64,000 bases of DNA from Paramyrothecium sp. XJ0827 (taxonomy: Eukaryota > Ascomycota > Sordariomycetes > Hypocreales > Stachybotryaceae), in NCBI GenBank assembly GCA_020881915.1, contig JAJFPB010000007.1:496001-560000 (forward strand), given 5' to 3'. Position numbers and translations under genes: made by a program. Shown piece after piece: positions 55,358 through 64,000 of this stretch. The notes below the pieces were generated by a model. The model saw only the letters and a list, made by a program, of their open reading frames with translations, did not search any database and had not been told where the DNA came from. Position 1 is the stretch's first letter, and each line of letters opens with the position of its first letter.

Positions 55358-56466
55358 AGAGGATGAAGGGTAGAGAGCTATGGCACGCCATATGTGCCAA
55401 GAAGGTTGAACGAAGGAGAGCCGTCATGTGAGCTATCTAGTGGGGATTACTTTTCATAGTGTTGGAATGAATCCACAATCTTTCTGGCTACCAAACCCTG
55501 GCCCATAATCATACCTCAAAAACTTATCCTTATAAGCACTGGTCTTAAAACTATAGTCCTTTTTACTATTTCGAGGGTTTTATCTGAGCATGTATGATAC
55601 ATGGGGATCATAAATCTACACAATAAGAGTTTACTACTTAATCCTATTAACAATATAATATAAGACCCTAGGCCTGTAGCTGTGCATCTGCGAGAGTTGC
55701 TTGAGAAGATGTAGGGAGCATGACGGCGTGCTGTCTGGGACGGTTGTGTTCTTGGGTGAGTGTTGTAGACAGCACTTGCTCTAGGTGCTTGCCAGTGTTT
55801 GCTCGTGGCTTGCGGGTTGGCATCCTATCCTTGCCTCCTCTTGCGATTGAAGACGCCAAACAGCTGGTGAGGCGTGTGTCGTCTCTCGGAGGTCTCGAGG
55901 CTGTCGGCGTAGGGGGTCTGGGGTAATGGACCATGGCGGCTACCCATTTCATGATGGCAAGGGCGGCAAGTCAAATACAGCGTCACGACGAGGTGTGCGC
56001 TGAACGCGTCCCGGAGCACAAGCACGAGACCAAGGCTGCATATGCATTGGCCTGAAGCAATGCGCTCCCCTGCGTCTCTTATTGCAAGCAAAGTGTTGGT
56101 GTGTTTGGCGTCCGATCCTTGTTCCCGTTTCCCTCAAGTGCTTGGGACCTAAAGGAAAGGTACCTCAAAATCTTATCCGAGGCAATGCAAGGCACCTTTC
56201 GGATACCAATCTGAACCTTGAGGAGGGAACCTCAGGTGCCTTGTAGATACTGCAGCTTGCGAGGCGATCCGCATGGCGATTACAGATGTGGTTGCAAAGG
56301 AAGGCGGGGACCGACCGGCGGAAGAACAGCGAAGGGGGGCCCAATGGATGGACAGTTGATCAATGGATGTACGGTTGAATATTTCTGCCTATGCTACGTA
56401 TTGCTGCTGCAAGCCACGATCGGCTCACAGTGTTCCCCGCGACTTGGAGGAGCATCCATAAATATA
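55358..56466. other. Intergenic with AGGTACCT-type repeat cluster
   Basis: 55560-55670 is AT-rich. At 56147-56245 words of the form GGTACCT, ACCTTGAGG and GGTGCCTTG recur within 100 bp. The frame at 55668-55952 (-) was not accepted as a gene. Confidence 0.45.
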
Positions 56467-57156
56467 CTAAACAGCGGGTGGGAGCTGGAACACCTCAATG
56501 GCATTTCCATCTGGATCTTCCACAACCATGAAATTGTTGAATCCCACGCCTACCAGACTCTTGACTACTTGGCGGCGCCAATCGCCATAGTTATCACATC
56601 GTGGTGGTAGCCTATTTAGTCCTAACGTAGTGAGGAAAGGAGAAAATGGGTCCAGCTCCTTGCCAACGTCTTTCAGCACCTTAACGCCTTTGCTGAGGAA
56701 TCTCTTGCGCGCAACGCCAATGTCCGTAACCGCAAGCCCGAAATGCGAGAAACTGCTGGGGAGCTTCTTGGATGGTTGGGGGGGCTCCACGGGCGGATTT
56801 GTGGAGTTTGGAACGAGATGAACAAGCTCGAGTCGGAAGTTGCTCTGATCATCGGGGTACCCGAGCAGAACCGTCTTCAAGAATGGGGCTGGATCAAAGG
56901 CAGAAAACTGGATCAATCCGAGAACGTCTACGTAGAAACGCAACGAGTCCTCAAGACTGGCGACGTTGAGGGCGAAATGCTGGAGGAACCAGCCTGCCGT
57001 CTGACTCGGCTTGCCAGCGGCCTGGGGCGCGTCATTGTCGTCGCGCTTCACCACGTTGTCCGAGCCATGACCGGCGCAGGCAGAAGCAAGTAAGGGCTGC
57101 GCGGAGATGATGAGGCCAGCAGTGAAGACCCGGCTGATCATCGCCCGGAAATGCAT
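56467..57156 (-). CDS. Glyoxalase I-fold (VOC superfamily) protein with signal peptide
   Basis: A single-exon 229-aa protein. The N-terminus (FTAGLIISAQPLLASACA) looks like a secretion signal, unusual for glyoxalase I, which is cytosolic. Two beta-alpha-beta-beta-beta modules follow. Candidate metal ligands at the four canonical places are His in FLQHFALNV, Glu in NFRLELVHL, His in FSHFGLAV and Glu in GNAIEVFQ. The closest general type is lactoylglutathione lyase, but VOC members also include dioxygenases and resistance proteins. The insert RLPPRCDNYGDWRRQ between strands is not typical. Substrate unknown. It sits between the small secreted protein and the second P450. Confidence 0.83.
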   Translation of the reverse strand: MHFRAMISRVFTAGLIISAQPLLASACAGHGSDNVVKRDDNDAPQAAGKPSQTAGWFLQHFALNVASLEDSLRFYVDVLGLIQFSAFDPAPFLKTVLLGYPDDQSNFRLELVHLVPNSTNPPVEPPQPSKKLPSSFSHFGLAVTDIGVARKRFLSKGVKVLKDVGKELDPFSPFLTTLGLNRLPPRCDNYGDWRRQVVKSLVGVGFNNFMVVEDPDGNAIEVFQLPPAV

Positions 57157-58433
57157 CGCAAAGGAAGAGGAGGAGTGCGAGACACGGAGCTGCTCTAACT
57201 GGGCTCTTCAAAGCCGGAACAGGATGAAGATGAGCCGTCGAGTGAGGAATGTGTCCAACGCGGGTCCTGTCGCACAACGAACGACCAAAGCCAGAGAGTG
57301 GAACGGTCGAGGTAGTTATGTCCTCAAAACCCTGAGCTACGCAAACGCAAGCAATACGAGCCCCAACGTACCTTGAGAATAACCTCGTGGTAACCTAGCC
57401 GCAAGATTGAGTTCTCACAAAGCGTGGCGTCTCAGCCCGCTCTCACTCACTGACGCCGCCGCAAGAAACACGTAACAGTGCTCGCCCCCCCGGGCTCAGC
57501 ACCCCGTCACACTGCCTAATCACAATATCGGGCTGACCCATTTGACGCATTTGCACCAACATGCATTCCACTATGCGACTTTGTATTAATACATCTGTGG
57601 TGGCAAGAATGCCGCCGGGGAACTGCGTACCGCGCCGCAACCCTGATCATGTCCACGTGTGGTGGCGGACGCCCTTTCTCTTGTCATTTCTTTTCTCGTT
57701 TCTTTTTACGGCCAATATTGCATCACGACCCATGTGCCACGCCCTAGATGAATCCGAGAGAGGAAGGTGGTAATCTCATGTCGGTTAGCACCACGGACGC
57801 TCAGGCACTCGCTGATCCCTTGTCAAGGTCGAGCCAACTTGCAGCAAATATGAACTTGGCTCTTTGTTTTACCTGAGGGGGCCGTAGCATTTGAGACCCG
57901 CCTGAGGCTTCTCATAAAAAGGGCGGGAGAGTGGGTCGGATTGCAGTGCGGAACTCATTGATGGTTACATAGTGGTTTTAATCAATCAGAAAAGTTCTAC
58001 CGGTTTGCAGCGTTCGAATACTACACTGCTGGAGGGCGGGCCGGCTCCCTTGTCCTTCCAGTCAGCCCCCTCGCTCGGAGCCTCGGGTAAGAGCACAACC
58101 TGAAGGGCACCTAACCAACCTGGTTTGCGGCACCTTTGAAATGGTTTTGCTAAATGACCGTCCCGTATTTTGGCGCCTCCAAAAGCGGGCCACAGTCATC
58201 AATTTGACACTCAGAGTCGCAGACCAGCCGGGTAATGTCCACAGTGCAATGACGACAGCCCAGGGTAGGAGAGGGTGAAGAGATCATTCACAGCTCCAGG
58301 ACTGCGAGAGCAAGGGTGCCGAGCGCTTAGTCCTGCATGCCGATCATGCCACCATGTCAGCCGCATGGGCTTCTCTCAGGCGCTGCAGTCTGTGAGCGAC
58401 AACCCTTCCATCGCACGATCGGCCACGAAAAGT
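57157..58433. other. Intergenic, nothing recognised
   Basis: About 1.3 kb containing the promoter of the glyoxalase-fold gene and the 3' flank of the P450. No supported frame. Confidence 0.45.
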
Positions 58434-60085
58434 CTAGTCCTTGCCCTTCCACTGGATCCTCATCTCAAGATCTACCGGAGGAACCATGACGTTCAAGAGG
58501 GCCCTTCTCTTCACAGGCTTGCCCAGAAGCTCGACCTTGTAGTTGGTGACGATGTAAGCAAGCGCCTGCTTCATGTTCTGCGCAATAAAAAACCGTCCAG
58601 GGCATGCGTGCCTGCCATATCCCAGCGGTAGCCAGTCCTTAGTAGGGTCCACGAGCGTTTCGCGCTCCTTGACTCTTTCCGCAGCCTCTTTCTCTGATAA
58701 CCCCTCGAACTTGCGGGAGAATCGGAACGCATCGAAGGTACGAGAATCCGGTCCAAAGTTCTTCTCATCGAGGTGGATGTCCTGAGTAGGGAAGGCCATG
58801 CGCACGCCCTTCGGGACAATCATGCCGTTGCCAATATCGACTTGGCCAGCAACGACATCCCGGTAGAGGTTAACGACAAAGACATCAGAGACGCGCATAG
58901 ACTCTCGGATCGTTGAGTCGGTCCGGTGCAAGGCATCACAGGCTTCTGCGGTATGGAGGCCACCATACTTCGCTTCGACCTGCTTAATCTCCGACTCAAG
59001 GCCTTGGAGGTAGTCCTCCTTGTTGGGGCTCCCGTAGAGATCGAAAACGGACGACGCAAACGCATAGCAGGTCGCGAAAATAAGGGGAGTCATGAGCGCG
59101 ATGAGCCGATTGGCAATTCTGTCGGCAAACATCTGATGAGGTCCATCCTTCTCACAGGTCTGGATCAACCACTGCAAGAAATCGTCCTACCAATGCTTGA
59201 TTAGCCAGCATGTCAGAGATTTGGGTGAAGGGGAGTTGGACGTACCGGCACATCATCGTCTTTATTCCTTGAGCGGTGAATCTCCATTCTCTCCTCGATG
59301 AGTGGTATTAGTATTTTGCAGGCGTTGCGCTGGTAGTACTTTGTCTGTAGAGACAGAACCGGTCCGGCCACGGTCCTGATCCACGGTGGGAAACAGTTGA
59401 TCAAGGCACTATTCAGCAATGCGGCGTTGGAGTACAGCCGGGATGCCTCGAGCAGCTTCTCGTTGCGGCCCCAGGGCAAGCCGAGCATCATGCGCTCTCC
59501 CACGCGGGCGATGATGGCACCGCAGGCATCCCAGCCTTTGATGGTCTTCCACTCAGTAGAAGTACCCCATATCTCTCGGAACGAAGCTTCACATTCCTCG
59601 CTTGTCATTTTTGCGAAGCTGCCCATGTCCCTTCTCGACATTTTGCGCCTGACAACGTCGAAATGCAAAGCGTTCATGTATATATCAGGGTCTCGGATGA
59701 TGTAGGGCATCTGGATGCTCTCAATCAAGCCTAGGATGTTCGTAATCTCACTATCCGCCTGTTTATCAGGCCTCGTCATCCATTCGTGCAGCACGGACGG
59801 CGGCATTATGATGAGAGCTTTTCCGTTCCATGTTGTCGGCAATGCGAATGGCACTGAGAGAGCTTGCGAGTACTTCTTGTAACCTTCGTTGGCTAGCCGG
59901 CGGCTCGAGGTGATCGAGTTGGCCAACGCGCGGGCCCAAGGGAATGGAAGCTTCCCCGAGACGCCCACCTTCTCAACTCGACTCCATATCTTGGGCTCTT
60001 TGGCTTGCTGGATCCATGAAGCGAGGAGGCGCTGGAGACAAAACAGGCCAACGCCTGCGAGAGCTAAGGCTGATACGGACGGCAT
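58434..60085 (-). CDS. Cytochrome P450 monooxygenase (right-hand cluster)
   Basis: Two exons, 60085-59246 and 59186-58434 (59-bp intron), give 530 aa. The N-terminal anchor VSALALAGVGLFCLQRLLASW is followed by a charged segment. The ExxR motif is in STIRESMR, and heme-binding LGYGRHACPGRFF carries the Cys ligand. The layout (PYIIRDPDIYMNALHFDVVRRKM; long J-K region) resembles fungal secondary-metabolite P450s that act on terpenoid or polyketide scaffolds. The I-helix reads FATCYAFASS, without the usual A-G-x-D/E-T-T/S; in related families this is often A-I-H-T-T. Start: the ATG at 60085; the frame extends upstream only from a GTG. The O-methyltransferase gene lies divergently upstream. Confidence 0.9.
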
Positions 60086-60790
60086 TTTGTTCTGAAGAAT
60101 CAGCCACCGTTCATACGACACGAAGAAGGCAATCTGGTACAGGACGGCAACATCTAAGACGATGAATGTTGACTCCAGATCTTCGGTTTCTCAGTCTCAA
60201 CGCATCCACACATCAGACACCACGATTTCAGCCACTTGGTTCTGCCCTGCTCTGGTTCATTTTCTCATCACCCCTCTTTGCAGAACCCCACAGATAGCGA
60301 GTAGTTGTTACAGTTGAGGACGAGATGGAGGGGGCGTGTGCATACTGGGTACCTGCTAGCCAGCCCAGAATTCTCATCATACCCACCTTGGGCATTATCC
60401 AGTAGTTGAGGCAAGGAAAGGAAGAAAGATGTAGGTTGCACTCACTATGGGCCTAATGTCCTGCGTGCACAGGATCCAGAAGTCGCATTCAGCACGTAAG
60501 CACTTGCACTGCACAATAAATCATTCTGCAGACGCCGCAGCAGACATCGAACCACCCGCATACTGGAGCAGCCTATTCAGGAAATGGTTTTGGGGGAGGA
60601 GGTGACGCCGTTGGTCATCCAAGGATGTAATCCAACTACCTGCCATCGCCCAGTAAAAAGGTAGAGAGGGAATTATCTTCACATGCAAATCTGGGCTAAA
60701 CAGAACAAGCCAGTATAGCCAGCCTGCCATTGAGTTTTCGTGGATCAAGATACTTGCTTCAATTCAGCACATCCAACATTGAGATTCGTA
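60086..60790. promoter_or_regulatory. Bidirectional promoter: P450 (-) / O-methyltransferase (+)
   Basis: 705 bp between divergent starts, so joint control by the AflR-like factor is plausible. I looked for the AflR site TCG-N5-CGA and did not find a clear copy. Confidence 0.45.
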
Positions 60791-62174
60791 ATGGACTCGC
60801 TGCTCACGCAAATTAAGCAGTACGCTGCCAATCAGGGCGATGCCGTCCGACGAGAAGTCGTAGGACAGCTGCTCTCTCTTGCCTACTCTTTAGAGACAAC
60901 AAACGATGCCATCCACAGATATGGCCACGCGGTCACAAGTTGCCGTAATCTGGATAAATGAGCTCCTTGCTGACCTGAATCACAGCACCTTCAACATTCC
61001 TCGATCAAGGCGGGCTTTGACTTGAAAATCTTTTCGTCCTTGGTCGCGTCTGGCTCCTCGACAGTGGATGAGCTTGCCAAGATGAGTGGCGCGGATAGCG
61101 CAATGATAAGTACAAAACCGAATATTCCCTGGATCCCTTGACATGCTGATGCCGTGCTCAAGACCGGCTCATGCGGTTCCTTGTGTCCATCAAGACAGTC
61201 GACGAACGAGACACAGGCACGTTTGCTCCGAATCAGGTCACCCGCAACCTCGCCGAGCCGTTGGCGGAGGCCGGCATAACTCACTAGTAAGACAAGGTCA
61301 ATTGGTTTACTTTAGAAAAGAGAAAAAAGTCTGAGGTTGTTAATAGCTTCGTTACCGCGGCACCCATGTACCAGAACCTCCCGGCATACTTGAAAGAAAC
61401 CAACTACAAGGACCCAGTGGATGAATTTAACACGGTATTTCAAAAGGCATTCGATACGAAGCTTCACACCTTCGCCTACATGGGCCAGCGGCCGGAACAC
61501 CTAGGTCCCTTCAATAACTACATGGCCTTGCGCCGAAGGTCAGATCTTTCGTGGCTCGACGTCTACCCGGTCGAGGAAGAGACAAAGAGCTGGACTGGAG
61601 AGAATGCAGTGTTCGTCAACGTTGGCGGTGGCATCGGCCACCAAGCCGCGGAGTTCAAGGAGAAGTATCCCGATGTGCCCGGCCGCACGGTGGTGCAAGA
61701 CTTGCCGCACACGATTGAGAATGCCTTGCAGACCCCCGGTATCGAGAACACCGCGCACGACTTCTTTGAGGAGCAGCCAGTCAAAGGTACGCAGCTTCTT
61801 GCAATTGTGGTATGCAATGCCCTCATGACCATTTTCATTAACCCTGCGCAGGCGCAAAGTTCTACCACCTCAGGGGTGTTCTTCACAATCACCCGCCGCA
61901 CAAAGTCAAGCTGCTCCTCAACCGGACCAAGGCCGCCATGTCAAAGGATTCGGTACTCCTGATTGACGAGATGATATTACCAGAGAAGGGAGTCAGCTAC
62001 AACGCGGCCTCCATCGACATGACCATGTTGATTGCATTTGCCTCAAAGGAACGAACCGAGGTACAGTGGCGTGAGACGTTCGCGGAAGTAGGTCTGGAGC
62101 TTCGCAAGACGTATACGTATAATCCGTTAAGCTACGAGAGCGTCATGGATGTGAGGCTGCCCCAGGAGGCCTAA
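60791..62174 (+). CDS. SAM-dependent O-methyltransferase
   Basis: Five exons, 60791-60931, 60986-61109, 61163-61286, 61347-61786 and 61852-62174, give 383 aa in frame. Some donors are weak (GTCACA, GTACAA). The N-terminal dimerisation helix region (IHRYGHAHLQHSSIK) is followed by a winged-helix part (TVDELAKMSGADS), then the Rossmann core with SAM motif VFVNVGGGIGHQ, DLPHTIENA, and the candidate catalytic His in RGVLHNHPPHK. This is the plant/fungal O-methyltransferase type that methylates phenolic or enolic hydroxyls in secondary metabolism, the same broad class as the aflatoxin-pathway OMTs. A partner role with the adjacent P450 and the second methyltransferase is likely. Confidence 0.9.
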
Positions 62175-63263
62175 TCTCCGAAAGGCTACATAGCCTAGCA
62201 ACTAGGACAATCAGGAAGTTCATTATGCACTCCTCGTAGTTGGCCGTATGCTTGCACCCCTCCTGCATGATTACTGCGAGGCCATGAGGGAATCCGACCA
62301 CGTTTGTCTTTCACCAACCGGAATTGTCATCCTTGTTCGACGCGCGTTTGGAGGGACGTTGAGAGCGGAGTTCCAACCCCGGAGACGACTGTGTGCGCGG
62401 GCCACGAAGTATCCGGGGTAACTCTGCGGGGCCAAACGCACTCCGAACAGTCTGCGGGGAAGGGGGGGGGGGTTGCAAGATGAACAAGGGTTTGGTGACA
62501 GGGTCCGATATTACGCGGACGTCCCTGGTTGGTTCTCTCCACGCCCAGGATGTAGGCCTAGAACGCGCCACAATGTGGTATTCTGTCCATCGGACAACCT
62601 CCCCCCATGTTGTCGTTGATGTTCCATTTGTTGGGCCCCTAGGCCTGAGAAATGCGGGCAGTAGCGTATCATTCGAGCTGACCGAGCCGGACCTTGTGTT
62701 GTGTTGGCAGTTGCTGCGACCACCAACACACAGCACAGTGCCACCCTACGAGGCTCGTTTCTGCACTTTGAGACGTTCTCGCGCATACACCGTGTGAGTT
62801 ATTAATTCGTATCCATCAGCCAACGGGGGGTTATGGCTGCCTAGAAATTGCTGCTATTCCAAGCCGGTTGTCCCCCCCCCCCAACACAACCTCGAGCTCG
62901 TTGGGACATGGGCACGTTGGCGAGGCGGCCGCTGCTACTGAGAGGCTTCATCACCCCCCCCCCCGCCGCTCCTCTTCGACGGGGAGCCGCGAGCCGCGTC
63001 CCCGATTGCGAACCACAATGGCCTTTGGTACACAGTGAATGAGACCTTGCCGTTACTCCATCGCAGTTGCAACCTTGCTTAGCACCTGTACGGGATCTTC
63101 GTGATGCCGCAGCCGCGGGGGCAGGGCGGGGCAATCACAAGATACTAAAGCTCCTTTTGCTCGGACAGTTTCTCAATCCCGCCTTCCACAGCTGTCAATC
63201 CAACCGGCCCTGTGATTTACTTGCTCCCTTATTGCGCAGGCTCTCAATCTTAGAATAGCAAAC
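62175..63263. other. Intergenic with long G and C homopolymer tracts
   Basis: About 1.1 kb. It holds an 11-nt G tract (62462-62472) and two 11-nt C tracts (62872-62882 and 62954-62964). The last two lie within about 400 bp upstream of the next gene's ATG, so probably in its promoter. No supported gene. Confidence 0.6.
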
Positions 63264-64000
63264 ATGTCCCATCTCCAAGAGCTCGCTGATAACATCAGTG
63301 CCTCCGTGGCCAAGGTCCAGGAGATCCTCAAGGCTCAGAACCTCCCGGAGCCCTCCTTCGACGAGGACTCGACGGCCGAGGTGCCCGTGGAGGCCTCAGA
63401 GGCAATTGATGTCATCCTTGATGCCACGCGCGAGCTCCATGACCTGCTCCTCGACAACATGGTCATGATCCATACCCATGGCAGCGTAAGTCATTCGTTT
63501 CCCCCGCAAGGTCCGTTGCCCAGGTGGTGAAGCTGACAGGCGAGCTCCTCGGCAGCACAACAACTCTCTGTGCCAGCATATTATCACCCGCTACAGCCTC
63601 GCCTCCAAGGTCCCGGACGGCGGCAAGATCTCCTACGCCGACCTCGCCGCCGACACCCCGCTGGACGAACAGACGTTGGCCCGCATCATCCGCCATGCCA
63701 TCACCATGCGCATCTTCCGCGAACCTGAGCCCGGCTACGTCGCCCACACGAAAGCGTCCAAGCTCCTGGCCAACCCCGTACACAACGATTGGCTGCGCAC
63801 TGGCACCGAGGAGATGTGGCCGGCCAACACAAAGGTGAGGAAGTGACGAGATGCGCCGTGGAGCCAAGGACCGCCAATGCTGATATCTTGCAGGTTGCCC
63901 AAGCTCTCGAGAAGTACCCCAGCTCACAGGAGCCCAACGAGACTGTAAGTTGTCCCGCATAGCATGCCGTTACTTGCCAGTATCTGACCTCGTACCTACA
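63264..64000 (+). CDS. O-methyltransferase, 5' part (runs off right edge)
   Basis: Exons 63264-63485, 63556-63834 and 63894-63944 are visible, then an intron begins at 63945 (GTAAGT) and the rest lies outside the window. The N-terminus (HLQELADNISASVAKVQEIL, later HDLLLDNM) and the winged-helix part (YADLAADTPLDEQTLARIIRHAI, MRIFREPEPGYVAHTKASKLL) are typical of sterigmatocystin/aflatoxin-type O-methyltransferases. The SAM-binding and catalytic parts are not in view. Together with the OMT and P450 just upstream and the AflR-like regulator, it suggests that a polyketide-type cluster continues to the right. Confidence 0.85.

Noticed and set aside
60086..60790. AflR binding site TCG-N5-CGA in the P450/OMT promoter
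   Set aside because: I searched by eye and did not find a clear match; a computed scan would be needed to exclude it.
62311..62797. Overlapping frames on both strands in the GC-rich region
   Set aside because: Low-complexity frames caused by GC content around the homopolymer tracts; no recognisable features.
1..64000. CRISPR arrays, bacterial operons, rRNA or tRNA genes
   Set aside because: None seen. The genome is fungal, intron-rich and shows no regularly spaced repeats or cloverleaf that I could support.

Overview
The window is nuclear DNA of a filamentous ascomycete (Pezizomycotina; the gene content fits a Sordariomycete, but nothing here fixes the species). The evidence is many short GT-AG introns (about 46-120 bp) with CTAAC-type branch sites, a NACHT-WD40 NLR, a fungal highly reducing polyketide synthase (HR-PKS), an AA11 LPMO, an AflR-like regulator and a fungal MULE transposon. 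Exon joins were read by eye from splice signals. For most genes the joined exons keep one frame and end at the expected stop.

Left part (1-13 kb): the 5' tip of a secreted-protein gene, a 1,648-aa NLR-like NACHT/WD40 gene, a gene-poor stretch with AT-rich patches, an AA11 lytic polysaccharide monooxygenase, about 2.5 kb without a gene, and an aquaporin.

Central part (14-39 kb): a polyketide gene cluster. In order it holds an epoxide-hydrolase-fold protein with an altered active site (-), an FSH-type serine hydrolase (-), the HR-PKS (+, 2,392 aa, KS-AT-DH-(decayed MT)-(decayed ER)-KR-ACP), an intact MULE with perfect 104-bp TIRs and 9-bp TSDs, a short-chain dehydrogenase (+), a membrane cytochrome b5 (-), a cytochrome P450 (-), an asparagine-synthetase-like amidotransferase (+) and a zinc-finger regulator (+). 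The PKS has no release domain, so the serine hydrolase is the natural off-loading candidate. The amidotransferase suggests a carboxamide product. P450, cytochrome b5 and SDR supply oxidation steps. An oxidised primary-amide polyketide of the cerulenin type is a testable guess, not a conclusion.

The 39.8-47.8 kb region holds a divergent trio: an unknown conserved-looking multi-exon protein (-), and two genes (+) with a MACPF/CDC-like pore-former signature, the second also carrying jacalin-like and H-type lectin-like modules. This is the most unusual non-metabolic locus in the window.

Right part (48-64 kb): a small membrane protein, an AflR-like Zn2Cys6 regulator with a 65-bp tandem duplication just downstream, a RidA-family protein, a 54-aa secreted protein, a signal-peptide glyoxalase-fold protein, a second cytochrome P450 and two O-methyltransferases, the last running off the right edge. 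The regulator, P450 and two methyltransferases look like the edge of a second biosynthetic cluster continuing to the right.
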